Notes: generated from the letters alone by a model not told the origin. Shown: positions 22,201-35,511, counted from the stretch's first letter. The stretch: 41,027 nt of DNA from Welwitschia mirabilis (GCA_051453625.1 JBOZIK010000001.1:90732115-90773141), one strand, 5' to 3'. Made by a program: numbers and translations.

Positions 22201-24660
22201 GCTCTACATTTCCTTTTTTTATCACATTGATGTGTCTAAGTGTTGCTAGTATTGTCACACTTGATTTTCATTAAATAAATTTAATTCAATAATTAAGAGA
22301 GCATAGTAACAGTATGAGCTATAATATTTACAAATGTGATCTTGTTTTGCATAATATAATAATATTGTGTATTGGTATTTAATATTTTTAATAGATAAAT
22401 AAAAGCAAATGTAATTAAAAGAAGGGTAACAAAAATCAAGAAGGAACTAACATGTAAAGATGCAAACCCAATTACTAGATATGATTAGTGATTAACCAAT
22501 ATCTTAATTAGTGAATCAAATTAATAAATAATTAATTAATGTATAATTAACAATTAATCAAGATTAATTAAGTGATTACTATATGTTATTATTAAAAAAC
22601 ACATAAGTAATATAAGAATCTCTAAAAAAATCAAATGGAAAAACCATATTGAAACTATGACATAAAAAAAGATGACAAAAGCTAATAATATGTTCAAAAA
22701 AATTGGGTACAAAGAGGAAAAGACAATGTTATGTAAAAAATATAGTATGAAGAAGTATTTTTCAAAAGAATAAGGCATGCTAAAGATATCTTTTCCCCTA
22801 AGATTTCAATATTTTCAAACCTCGATTTAATAAGTTTCATTCTTTTCAAAACTTTATGTGAAAGTATAAACCATATGAAAGTGGTATTTTAAAAATGTAT
22901 TGGATTTTTAAGTTTTCATTAATGGTAAAAGTTTCAAGACCCAATACCCCCTGCTCCCACCCACAAAAACAACAAGAAGAGGAATTCCTAAGATGAAAAG
23001 GCAAGGAAGAAGATCTTATATGGAGATTATTCTATAAAGGTAAGATAAATAATACTTATGTTATTTAGTAAGAAGCCTTATTATGTTACATAGTATAATA
23101 TTTCTTATATTATGTATAACAATGTTAATACTCTAAGGCTGTTGTAAGTGATATGCATACTCTTTTCTTCCAAGTTAAGGACATCATAATAGAATGCTAT
23201 TTTCTTGAAGTTGCAATCATAATTTATTGATGCTCAGGGGCCATATAATTGGATGAATAGAGATTTTAATTTGAACATGAGGTAAAAACTTACAAATTAT
23301 AATTACAATGGGCTACATCCCATCATCCAAATCCTTATTGCTAAAAATTTATGGATACATTTAAGTAAAACAATTTTTAACTCTAGAGTAGTCTCAGTAG
23401 AGTTAACATAATCTCTTCTCATGTGCATGCAATTCCTATAACACCCTCTTATCCATTGTAGAAAACTTCTAGATGACATTCTTCCTCCTTGTTAATTGCA
23501 TTTTAACTTATCATGGAACCTTACTTGGATGTCTTTTAAGCTTTTAGTTATAGTAAAATATTATAGACAAAGTTTAAACTTGTGCATAGTTGGAATCTCA
23601 CCATAAGTTTGTATCCATCATTAGCCTATACGGTTGCATCAATAGAAAAAGGCTCTCACATGACACATAAACATGACCAATGGAGATGTGTGCTGAGATT
23701 TGTACTATTGATGTTTACGATACTATTTGTTGTTTTAGCCTTATGCAAAAACTCTTTCTTAGGTCATTGCTTTTACAACTCCAAAATAGATAAAATTAGA
23801 CACCTATATTACATGTTTATTTGTTAGTTTATACTTTTCTATTTGCTAATATCACGTTAATGTATTGATATTCATTACTTAACCCTAAGGTATGCCCATA
23901 TTAGAGTGTAATATATCTAAGGTTGATCCCACATACTAAAGTTAGGAATCTTTGTGGGAGGTCTTATGTATAATAATGATAGCATAATTATAATGTTGCC
24001 ATCATTTCTCTTTTAAGAATGAGATTAATGGTGTTTTCTTATAATATTTGTAGTTTTTACATTATGAAGGTTAATGAAAAGTAATGTTTGAAAATGTTAC
24101 TTGCAATCTTAATGTAAATTTGATTAGTATGCTTTGTTAATGTAAGTGCATGTAGAATAACTACTAAAGATATTTGTTTGCATTTATAAGGATTAGAATA
24201 GATTATTGAAATAATAATTAAAGAGTAATTTTAACAAACAATGTAGTTTGTATGTGTGTGTAGCACCCCTTGAACAACCCTTTTTTACTAATTATGTAGT
24301 AGTGTTTTTTCTTAACCCTATGCTTCTATAAGAGTTGAATGTTAATTTAATAATGAGATGATATCTCTATTAATCATTTAAGAAAAAATCTAAGTTATAT
24401 GTATCTTTACAACGTTTGATTAAGTTGGGTGTTACAAGCATGCACATCTAATGCTTGATTAATTATAGTCTTTCTAATAGATGGCATAGTGGTAATCTAT
24501 TAAAAAATTTGAGGAACCATGCTTTCTTAAGAAAATTTGGTATCACTAAAATGAGATATATCTTTAGCAACATCTAAAAAATAAAACTAAACTAAACTTT
24601 TTCATGAACAATCTTCTTTCTAGTGTTCTTATATCCTTGCTCTATAATTGGTTACTAGGT
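17977..24660. other. Intergenic AT-rich sequence, no gene recognised
   Basis: This covers the likely PAT 3' untranslated region and AT-rich DNA beyond. Open frames are short and lack family features. A pyrimidine-rich tract lies at 20664-20760. I saw no RNA gene, LTR pair or transposase remnant. Confidence 0.5.
19205..19236. repeat. (TA)16 microsatellite
   Basis: Sixteen uninterrupted TA units in AT-rich intergenic DNA. Confidence 0.95.
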
Positions 24661-25440
24661 TTGTCTTCTCCACATTTCATCAACAACTTGAATAGTAATA
24701 ACTAAAATCCATTATTGATTTTTTAAACACTAAAGGAGAGCTAAAGTCTCTTACTAGATTTGTCTTCTCCACACTTCATCAACAACATGAAGAGTAAAAT
24801 TTAAAATCTATTATTGATTTTTTAAACACTAAGGAGAGTTAAAGTATCTTATTAAAATTAGAAATAGATATTTAAGAAGGATTTTACATTTATATANNNN
24901 NNNNNNNNNNNNNNNNNNNNNNNNNNNNNNNNNNNNNNNNNNNNNNNNNNNNNNNNNNNNNNNNNNNNNNNNNNNNNNNNNNNNNNNNNNNNNNNNNNNN
25001 NNNNNNNNNNNNNNNNNNNNNNNNNNNNNNNNNNNNNNNNNNNNNNNNNNNNNNNNNNNNNNNNNNNNNNNNNNNNNNNNNNNNNNNNNNNNNNNNNNNN
25101 NNNNNNNNNNNNNNNNNNNNNNNNNNNNNNNNNNNNNNNNNNNNNNNNNNNNNNNNNNNNNNNNNNNNNNNNNNNNNNNNNNNNNNNNNNNNNNNNNNNN
25201 NNNNNNNNNNNNNNNNNNNNNNNNNNNNNNNNNNNNNNNNNNNNNNNNNNNNNNNNNNNNNNNNNNNNNNNNNNNNNNNNNNNNNNNNNNNNNNNNNNNN
25301 NNNNNNNNNNNNNNNNNNNNNNNNNNNNNNNNNNNNNNNNNNNNNNNNNNNNNNNNNNNNNNNNNNNNAACACTAAGGAGAGTTAAAGTCTCTTATTAAC
25401 ATTAGAAATAGATATGTAAGAAGGATTGTACATGTATATA
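24661..25440. repeat. Tandem repeat array of about 99 bp interrupted by a 472-N gap
   Basis: TTGTCTTCTCCAC starts at 24661 and again at 24760, a period of 99 bases, with the segment TATTGATTTTTTAAACACTAA shared at the same offset. The stretch AACACTAAGGAGAGTTAAAG at 24825 recurs at 25369 on the far side of the gap, followed by matching sequence to about 25440. The gap therefore probably holds more repeat units that did not assemble. Confidence 0.8.
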
Positions 25441-27750
25441 GCATTTGTTATATCCAGGAAACCCTAGAATCTATAATACTTAATAGTTTTTCTTAGTTAA
25501 TAGGTTGATTACTTGAAATGTATTGATGGCATCTTAAATAATATTTCATCAAATACTATTTTAAAACTCATTTATCTACATTACAACTTTCTAGCAAATT
25601 TAGAGGACATTTGAATCTTCCTTAGAAACCCAACATAGAGAGAAATTGTATTATCGGATGGCTTTTCCACAGGACTCCTTTCATTGTAAAAATGGTTCTT
25701 CTTCTTCTCCTCTTTTTTTTTTTCTTTTTTATAAAGTCAAGTTAATACATGGGAAATTGTATTGCACTTTCTAGGGTCACTAGCTTGATTATCAAAGTAA
25801 AATCATATAAGTATTTTTTATCAACCCAAGGGCTGACTATTAAATGTTTAGATCTCATTTATGAAATATACTCCAAACATTAATACCTGCAACTACATGT
25901 ATTTTGAATGTAAGAATGCGAATCATAAATGAACTCCATGTTGTAGGATTCTAATCCAAGATATTGTAGATTCTGAATATAAACATGGCTTGAACTAACT
26001 ACATTGTATGTCAAGCTCTGATTATCTAATTTTGATGTCCTCAATTTCACCTATCATCACTATACCAATATAGATTTATTTAGCCATTTTATTGGGGACT
26101 CTTAACACATCTCAACCGACGTGATCATGAGTTCATCATTTCTAGTCAACTTTAAGGCTGCATTATCCTATATGTTTCATTGTGTCCAATTGTAATGCAC
26201 ATCTTCCTAATAAACTTTTATGGTTTCATAATATTTTTTCTAATGAAAAGACAAATCAAGAGGGAGTTACATGAGTGAGCTAAGGGACATTTCATAATTC
26301 AAAATTGATTTTTTTCCCTCTTTACTTTCCTGACACATTTATTCACAAGTTAAAGAAGATGTATTAGATCTTTTATATACAAATTAATAATAGAATGAAT
26401 AAATACAATTTCACTTGCAAAATAACCTAAAGATAAGAAATTGTGTAGTAAAGGAAATTAGAATAAATAAGAACACCATAAAATTTTAATGTGGTTCAGT
26501 TACTTTCTAGTCTATCTCCGTGAGTTAGATTCTTCTTTTGTTAGTGGAGAGTCAAAATTAAGAGAACTACAACATGCTAACAATTGGTTGCAACATCAAT
26601 TAAAGACCTTACAACAATCCCCTCTTGAGATTTTGCTCAAGAGTTAATTTTAACTCATCACTTCTTCATTCATAATCATTCCCAAATCAAGGATCTGCTT
26701 GTCTTCTTATGCCTTTAGGATTTATTCATCAAATCAAGGCTTATAAATGTCAAAGATTACTTATAACAATAAATGATAATAAATGCCAAAAATCATCTTC
26801 ACTAATAAATATTTATAAATGTGAATGTTACCTGAAACAAATCCAAAGTAGCAATAAATATATCATACTATACTAAGATAATGTTAAATATCTTTTTCAT
26901 TATTTGAAACACATCTAGTAGGGGAAAATTATCTTTCATGAAGAGGATATCCTTGCATCAAGTTCAAGCACCTTATGGAAAAGGATCACATACTAAGCAC
27001 TTAATGCATGATGGGTAGGTTGCCACTTGAACAAGAGAGTAATATGAACATATGTTTGCCTCTTTCTTATGGGCTCCACTTGGAGGAAATGGATTGGATA
27101 ATGAGATACAACATTGCGATAAGGATGGGAACCAAAGTAATGGAGATTTCTTGCCACTTCTTTTTTGCTAGTCTACAACAACAATAATATGGATGAGCAA
27201 AATAGTTAAAATATCTAACAAACTTATGGATAATATTTTCCCCTACCCCACCTTAGTGTGCTTCACAGGGTTATATTCCTTGGCTTGCTTTTGTTGTGGC
27301 TACAATCCCTACTAGCTTGGCTTACATGCAACAGTACGTAATGAATTATTAGTAGTGTCCTTACCCATGATTTTTTGAATAGTTTGGTTGCCTTGTTAAT
27401 CCACACAAGGTGGACTTATGGCATATACCTGCCTTATTCCCGACTTGGCTTACCGGCCTGTATGAACAGTACAACCGGGACACCATGGGTTAGCCCATCC
27501 CTTAAGAAATCCCATCATAGATAAAATAGATATAAATCAAATATGTAACATAACTATGAGGCTATGAGAGTTGCATGCTTTGATTTAGGATCTCCCAACC
27601 TGCTTTATTTATCAAAATTATATTGGTTTCTAAAGTATTTGCAGACTCTTATATGCTTAAAAGATACTTATGTGTTTATATCTATGTTAAGATTCGGTAG
27701 AGCTTATTGGAAAGCTTATTGCAATCTTCCAAATAAACTCAACTTTATTA
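25441..27750. other. Intergenic; LTR-like fragments suspected
   Basis: No gene recognised. Around 26440-26660 the text AATTTTAATGTGGTTCAG followed by AATCCCCTCTTGAG resembles plant Copia LTR ends. At 27240-27500 a block of higher GC repeats the motif CTTGGCTTAC and contains a short hairpin (ATGGG...CCCAT). Neither could be bounded. Confidence 0.4.
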
Positions 27751-28353
27751 TTATGCCCTCGTACGCCTTACTCTTTTTATTTTATATACTCTCTCTTTTA
27801 TTTTTGATGTGAGAAAGTGGTGGCGCTTCCTCACAACGTGAGAATAAAACTTTGCGAGACACTTTTTAACAATGTCTATACACAAAACGTCAAGGCTTGT
27901 ATGGTTGCGGTTCTCGAGGACAGAAGCAGACTGCAATGAATGAGCAGAACGGGAGCAAATCGGAGAAACCGTGAAGTCTGTGGATGAGAATTCTCAGAGG
28001 GTGAGATAAAAAAATAGGCACTGAGGTGCGGAGTTGCACACAGATTCATCGCAGTTATGCTCCTTCGTTGTTTTTGTTTGGCAGAAGCAGGAACAGAGTG
28101 ACAACGTTAGTCAGACTTCTCATTCCGGGAAGCTGAGAAATGCAGTCAATGAAAAGCGTAAACACCTTTCGCCCTTCTTCCTTAGGATTCTCCTGATGAG
28201 GAAGAAAAGAGTGCCTCTGCCATAAACAAGCAACCGGCCACAGGAACAGGTGGCTCAGCGACGTTCCCTTTCCCCTTTTGTATTCTCCTTCCATTACACT
28301 CACGCACACAATCCAAAAACCCAGAGTCCCTGGATGTGAATGCACTGTAGAGA

Positions 28354-29328
28354 ATGGTGTATCCCAAGCAAGAGGAGGAACAAGTCGCCCAGGGCGAAGG
28401 AGATGCGATGATAATGGTTGGAGGCACTGCAAGGGCAACAAATAGCAAGGCAGGGCCGACGCACAGGGAAGCTTTGTGGCCGGATAGTGCAATCGGCGCT
28501 TTGTTGGCCATGTTCGAGGAATTCCAGGCGTCTTGCCCCGTCTCTGCGGCTTCTTCGCATCAGATGGGAAAGACACACTGGGGGCGCATTGCGGAGGCCG
28601 TAAATGCCGCCTGCAACACAAGTTATAGCGGCGTCCAGTGCAAGTACAAATGGAATCGGCTAAAGAAATCCTACACCAAAGCGAAGCTCCGAGGCGAGCC
28701 CTGGCGCTTCATCTTTTACAAACACGTCGAGAGAATTGTGCGCAACGCTTTTGGCCGTCGGAAATTGCACAGAGCTGCGGCGTCTGGCAAAGGGGGGGTC
28801 AGTCGCCGTGCCCATCATCTTCGGCTGCCCGGTCCTGCATTGTCTCTTTCTCCTCCCGTCTCCGTTCCTGTCCCTGTTTCCGGTCCTGTTGCACAAGAGG
28901 AGGAAGAGGAAGAGGACGAAGATGATGAGGAGGAAGCTGATGATCGGCGAATTCCTCATGCTAGTCCTTCTGCTGCTGCTGTTGTTGCAGATGACGATGT
29001 TGACAGTACTTGCGAAGGGGCTGCGACTAACGAGAGCAAACCTGATACTTCTGCTTCTCAGAGCGATGGCGGGGACGACGAGGACGAGGAAGATGAGGAG
29101 GATGAAGACGACGAAGAGGAGGAGGATGAAGAGGAGGATTTGGGTAACAAAAGAAAGAAGGTTTGCCTTTCAGCGTCGTTGACATCTTTGGGACAAAAAA
29201 TTGAGCGTACTATGAACAGCTTTGCTCAGACGATGCAGGATATCGAGAAGAGCAGGACCCATGAGATGAAAAGACTTATTGACGCCCAACTCGAGATCAC
29301 CTCTCTGTTTGTTAACACCAACAGAATG
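28354..29328 (+). CDS. Trihelix (Myb/SANT-like) DNA-binding protein, exon 1
   Basis: Trihelix proteins are plant transcription factors that bind GT-type elements in the nucleus. The ATG at 28354 is supported by an in-frame TAG six bases upstream and by A at -3 and G at +4. Of 325 codons, residues 42-112 form the trihelix domain, with regularly spaced Trp42, Trp76 and Trp100 and the typical SGVQCKYKWNRLKKSY third helix. Residues 181-196 and 239-262 are almost wholly Glu/Asp. A basic NKRKK at 265-269 may be a nuclear signal. Residues 280-320 look helical, suggesting a dimerisation coiled coil. The layout (N-terminal trihelix, C-terminal helix) recalls the SIP1/ASIL group, inferred only. The exon is GC-richer than its surroundings and ends in phase 0 at GTATGC. 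Confidence 0.88.
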
Positions 29329-29519
29329 GTATGCATTCCTTTCTCTGGTTTTCAAGTGACAGTCTTCAATCAAGAAGAAATCGAGTGGATTAACCATATC
29401 TTTTGCATTCGCTATCACAAATTCAATTTAGTGATCATAGAATCTTGTGAAAGTTATTGGAAACTTCCTGTACGCGAATGCTGATTATTTGCTTGGTTTT
29501 TCCTTCGCTTTCCACATAG

Positions 29520-29573
29520 ATCGTCTACCATGCTTGGACACTGTTAACAACCTTAGGAACTTCCGGCACCTGA
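29520..29573 (+). CDS. Trihelix gene, probable last exon
   Basis: A pyrimidine-rich tract and CACATAG acceptor end at 29519. In the phase left by exon 1, the next codons read IVYHAWTLLTTLGTSGT and then TGA at 29571-29573. The total product would be 342 residues. If the intron (191 bases) is not used, exon 1 reads on to a stop at 29482-29484 and yields a 376-residue form with an atypical tail. The choice is inferred from splice signals only. Confidence 0.5.
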   Translation: MVYHAWTLLTTLGTSGT

Positions 29574-30996
<1,423 letters not shown>

Positions 30997-31243
30997 TAAG
31001 TGCGTTAATCTGAATACAGAATTTAAGTTTATGGCTGTTACACTCAAAATGTATTTCTGGAAATTCCATTAACATATGATGTAATCCTAAACTTGAAAAA
31101 CAATTAAAGATGCCCTACCTGCATTTGTAGTTCCTTCATTGACTACAAGAGACAGAAGTCGGTTAGTGGTTGAATTTTACTTTCGATGGTTATAGAATGC
31201 TTGTAGAGCAAATATGTATATATTTTTCCCTTAATATCCTTAT

Positions 31244-31308
31244 GTGTTTCTGCATCACATGCTTTTTTGCCCTTTATGTTTCTGCATTACATGCTTTTTT
31301 GCATAAAG
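31244..31308. repeat. 33-bp tandem duplication in the phosphatase intron
   Basis: Two adjacent copies of a 33-base unit containing TGTTTCTGCATCACATGC and TGTTTCTGCATTACATGC, each followed by TTTTTTGC. Confidence 0.7.
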
Positions 31309-31425
31309 TTTATATTTGCACTGCTTCTAATTGGTACAGATCCAAAACTAAAGCACGAAAGAAATTGAATCCACCATGGTATACTTGTGGCTGACATGTT
31401 TTTCTCCATTTGGATTGCATACCAG

Positions 31426-31519
31426 TTCTCTCTCTCCAGAACCGTACCCTCAAGCTAATTTGGACTTTCTGAGAGCAGAAGGGATTCACATGTTTCAGTT
31501 TGTAATTAAAAGCTACAAG
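31426..31519 (+). CDS. PFA-DSP-type phosphatase, exon 2
   Basis: The exon follows an ACCAG acceptor, completes the Ile codon and reads SLSPEPYPQANLDFLRAEGI, then HMFQFVIKSYK, ending in phase 0 at GTTAGT. It matches the family segment between the RSGFP motif and the catalytic loop; the usual Tyr in the YLCPE motif is Ser here. The exons with HCxxGxxRT and the C-terminal helices were not found downstream in this window. Confidence 0.85.
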
Positions 31520-34221
31520 GTTAGTTGCTTTGATGGTTTTTAATGCCTTTAAAAATGTAGTTTTATTTTTTCCCCTTTCTCCCTAATTTTGAAGTCTTAA
31601 TACTTTATTGTTGATTACATTCACACTGAAAAGAATGGCAATAACATTTCAATTTTTTAATGCTGTATATCCACTATTGATGATGCCATAAACTTTGACA
31701 CACCAGTGATTACAAAACTTCATCATGAAGTGAAAAAGAAATTAGCATAATGTTATAAATAGCAGGAAAGGAGGGGCAAGGGGGGTGCTGGAACCTATTT
31801 GTTGTCGACCATCTGTTCAAAATAATAATGTAAAAGTAATAGCTACTTGGANNNNNNNNNNNNNNNNNNNNNNNNNNNNNNNNNNNNNNNNNNNNNNNNN
31901 NNNNNNNNNNNNNNNNNNNNNNNNNNNNNNNNNNNNNNNNNNNNNNNNNNNCGACCATCTGTTCAAAATAATAATGTAAAGGTAATAGCTACTTGGAGAA
32001 ATTCTATAAGCCGCTATTTCAGAAATAAATGATCACATATGTCTTGAAATTCAGGAACCCACATAGGGAAATAAGTGAATCTGTTTGAGTGGAAAGTTTT
32101 TAATGTTACAAACAAGGTGGATCTAAAGGGACATAAAAGCTGTTTCAGTTCAACAGAACTTGAAGTTAACATGCATGGAAGCTAATCAAAGGAATATGGA
32201 AACCTCAGCAAATTAGATGCTAGAGATAATGTGGAACCAGACTGAATAAATAAACTCAGTTTATAATACTAATTCTGGAGGAAACTTAGGAGAAAAACAT
32301 GCAAGTAGTACAGATAAAAAAGCTAAATTACTGAATGGCACCAAAAAAAGGTTTAAAATGCAAAAAACATAAACAGCTAGTCATTGAAAAATATTGAGAT
32401 CAGATATTAACTGGGAAGGTTACTGGATCAGGATGGAAGATTAAATCAGCCAATGATTGACTCAAATCAGGAAGAAATAACAAAGTTACATAAAGAGAAA
32501 AGAACAGGAAAATTATTTCTTCACCAAAGATTTCCTTGGAACTTGCTTTTTTTCTCTTTTCTCTTATCCCTTCTTCTTCTTCTTTTTTCCTTCTGCCCCC
32601 AAGAAAGAAGTAGTTTCAAAGGGCAAGTCAAACGTTATCTAATAGAAGCACATGGTCCTCTTGCTACTGATTTTTTCCCCCGGGGGTTTCTAGTTGGATT
32701 CATGAGGGACACTCCATATATTAACATTAGATTTTACCAATTTAATTGGATAGTTCCATTTCATGAATGCATGACGTCAAGGATAGGGGTAAGAAGTAGA
32801 AAGCTATCCATAACCGAAGCTCGATATATATAAAACCAAAGCTTTTCCTTACGGGGGTGGCTGGTTGCCTGAATCTCTTGGAAGTGCTATCCATTGAGAG
32901 TCCTGTAGGTCAGCATCTTGTGTAGTTAGTATTGTATCATCTACTTTCTCGACTTATCTAACCCAATTTCTCTAGTACGTGCATTGTACTCACATTTTTC
33001 ATTGTCCTCATCCTCCTCTTCCTATTCAGATTCATCATCCTCGTTCACCATTGCTTTAGCTTCTAATTCTGTTTTGTCTCCTCGCCCTTGTCCTTGTTTG
33101 TGGGTGCATGGTGCTTGCTTTCATTATTGTAGGGCAAACCTTCTTGAATTAGGTCTCTTTTGATTTCTCTAAAGGTAATGCTGCTTAGAAAGAGTTGGTT
33201 ATTGTCAGGTTGGAGCTTGTTGTATAGAGTAGCCATATGAACCCTTCATATTGAATCTTTCTATTTTGCAGGGACAGGATAAGTGTCAACTAAATGCACA
33301 CTATTGATTTTAAATGCATCCTTCATTGTATCTAAAAGGTGAAGATGAATCTCATCTAGTTTGTTGAAGTGTCAAGGTTGAGATATTCATTAGCAAAGCT
33401 TGCACGTTCAACCAAGGGGTTTGGGACGTCATTCTTATGATAATTTCTATGTTTCTTGGTTGGGTGGTTCTTATGGCCCAACAACTCAACTACAATACCA
33501 AAATGAAGACATTCTTAGTCTCCTTCATGATTAAGACTTGTGTCATCACAGATGAAACCTTTTGTTAGATAATTAGTACTGTCCTTTATGATAAAATACA
33601 CATCTTCCTAGCCTTGTATAAATTCTTTGCAGTTTTCTGGCTGATAGTCTCTCAAGTTGTGGGTAAATGCTACTACTGGCTAGTTGTGAAACAACCCTTT
33701 TAACTTAATCATTCTCAAATGCAACATAATTAAATGGCTTGTTTGTAATAACTTTCCTCATTCTTATCATGGGGACAGCGCGTTTGGTTGTTGGATGTGA
33801 GATTGACATAGTTGTGTCAGGTTTCTATCTTATATAGTATATGTTAGCATGCCTTAATGCTTTGATTTGTGTCGAGTCCATGTGAGCATGTCTTCCATGC
33901 ACTTCAGTCATTGATCTAATAACAGCACATGGATTGGTGACTTGGTGAGGGGACGATGTGTTACGTACATGATCATACTCTCAAGGGCAGTCAAGTCATT
34001 AATAGTTTAATATAATGTCTATGGTCTGTAAGCTCTCTAGCTCTTGTTGTGGTTGACATTTAAATTCAATTAAGGCTACTGTCTTTGTAACATGGTCATT
34101 ACTGTCTTTTAAAGCATTAATTGATATCCTAGCAACCTAGCCTATTGGAGGACAAACATCCTCAAGCTTCAACTTTTGTTCAGTGTCACCATTATCATTT
34201 GTGTGACAATGACCATTAGGT
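31520..34221. other. Downstream of phosphatase exon 2: no confirmed exon
   Basis: This is either a long intron of the phosphatase gene or intergenic DNA. It holds a duplicated contig end around a 100-N gap (31806-31997) and an unassigned 126-codon ORF (32453-32833). From about 32850 to 34200 there are broken minus-strand coding traces, such as acidic EEEDEDNEKCEYNARTREIG near 33000, that I cannot place in a family. They may be an old retroelement interior. Confidence 0.4.
32453..32833 (+). CDS. Unassigned 126-codon open frame
   Basis: Not recognised. The first 40 residues are basic, then a hydrophobic stretch (LLFFSFLLSLLLLLFSF) comes from a pyrimidine-rich tract. The rest (HGPLATDFFPRGFLVGFMRD and onward) has no motif I know. 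The segment is somewhat GC-richer than its flanks and contains the palindrome CCCCCGGGGG. It may be chance coding, a transposon or an organelle-derived insert; none is established. Confidence 0.15.
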   Translation: MIDSNQEEITKLHKEKRTGKLFLHQRFPWNLLFFSFLLSLLLLLFSFCPQERSSFKGQVKRYLIEAHGPLATDFFPRGFLVGFMRDTPYINIRFYQFNWIVPFHECMTSRIGVRSRKLSITEARYI

Positions 34222-34687
34222 GTGTTTAGAAAAAAACAAGAAGGAAAGAAATAAAGCAACAGAAAAAACACTTACACAAATTCACATGAAAAACCCTCCA
34301 ATAATTGGGGGAAACTGATATAAGGATCAATCCTTGAAGGGAGGAGGGTCAGTTGAAAAGGGTTTTTGTTAATTTTAATATGATAAGAAATAAATCTAAT
34401 TAGTTGTAAAATCAACTTTGCATCAAGCAAAGGCACTCTCTATGGAAAACAAATGCAAATAGGAGACAGAAGCACAACAAATTTTTGAAGTGGTTCAGAG
34501 GTAATGTGAAACAGTCCACTCTTCAACCTTTATTCCTATATGACTAAAGCTAGATCTCATAATCAATCAAAAGGTTTTCAGGCTAAGTTATACCTTTACG
34601 AGTTGGATTTTAAGGTCAAATTTATGGAAAATAAATTATTAAAATATAATGAAGGGAATAAACATAATTTGGCTTCACATTTAATAG
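34222..34687 (-). repeat. LTR-like fragment or solo LTR, Copia type
   Basis: The right end, AATTTGGCTTCACATTTAATA, resembles the ends of the two other minus-strand Copia LTRs here (12643 and 40688). Near the left, CACATGAAAAACCCTCC followed by GGGGGAAAC resembles the 40310-40350 stretch. A TGTTTA at 34222 could be the other terminus. The exact TG/CA ends are not intact and no target duplication was found. Confidence 0.4.
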
Positions 34688-35393
34688 GTTCTTGTTGAGG
34701 AATGTTCACAATCAGATTTGCAGTGTGCAGAGCATCTTATATAAGAGGCACTAACATGTTACTGCTCAACTGATCTAGCAATTAACATGTGAAAAGGTTG
34801 GCTTTGCCAAGATCTTGCAAATTGATGCCCTATAAGGATGTTGGGTCATGTAAGGCTGATCAGATCGGAATTGTAATCTAGATTGTTCAGGATTACGATC
34901 TGCTCCACATTGTGCTGTAGAGGAATAGATGACTCTCTAGATCACCTGTCTTTGATATAAACAAAAACGTGAAACTGCTTCATTCTGTCACATATTTGTA
35001 TAGTGGAGTTCATGCTTTCCATTGAAAGAGTGAAGGAACACACCAAAACCAATTATCTTTGAAGATTTGATCATTTCGAAATTTTGATTTAAAGGGTTTC
35101 TTATTAGTTTTCAAATGTTTATGAAACAATGAAGGTTTTACTCTGAAAACATCAAATTTTAGAACTTAATGTTTGTTTGTTTTTTTTTGTTGGTTTTAAT
35201 TACTAATGTTTGAAAGTTGAAAGAACGTTTAATGTTTTGAGTAATAGAATTTTCAGTTGCCCATATGCTCTGTTTTAAAATAATCATTGTAATTAAATTC
35301 CCTGAAACTTATCATCATCACAGTTACAAGAATGTCCAATAAGCATTAGAATGTATTTATTTTTACTTTTATTTTTTTATGTTTGCAATCTAG
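34688..35393. other. No feature recognised
   Basis: AT-rich sequence with no exon, repeat boundary or RNA gene that I can support. It ends in the probable acceptor TTGCAATCTAG of the orphan exon. Confidence 0.45.
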
Positions 35394-35511
35394 AGAGATT
35401 CATGACCTACTCCAGAGCAACCCGGTGATTCGGAATCTCCGACACACAAAGCAAACAGGGGAGAAAGGGGAAAGCCTTATAATCCACTCCACTCCAGGCA
35501 AATATGCATGA
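35394..35511 (+). CDS. Orphan terminal exon of an unidentified gene
   Basis: After a T-rich tract and a CAATCTAG acceptor (ending 35393), an open frame reads EIHDLLQSNPVIRNLRHTKQ, then TGEKGESLIIHSTPGKYA, and stops at TGA (35509-35511). Base composition is markedly less AT-rich than the flanks and codon use looks protein-like. I do not recognise the family, and it does not match the missing part of the PFA-DSP phosphatase. No partner exons were found upstream, so it may be a fragment left by rearrangement or the last exon of a gene with very long introns. Confidence 0.4.

Noticed and set aside
24858-25373. Apparent 171-codon open frame
   Set aside because: It consists almost wholly of N and has no sequence support.
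28055-28621. Open frame of 188 codons on the minus strand, overlapping the start of the trihelix gene
   Set aside because: It overlaps the trihelix coding exon and its leader; the plus-strand frame has the conserved domain and a supported start, so the minus-strand frame is a shadow of GC-rich coding sequence.
28736-29182. Second plus-strand frame of 148 codons inside the trihelix exon
   Set aside because: It is an alternative frame through the Glu/Asp codon repeats and has no family features.
35436-35470. Zinc-finger linker-like TGEKGES in the orphan exon
   Set aside because: No Cys pair or His pair surrounds it, so a C2H2 finger is not supported.
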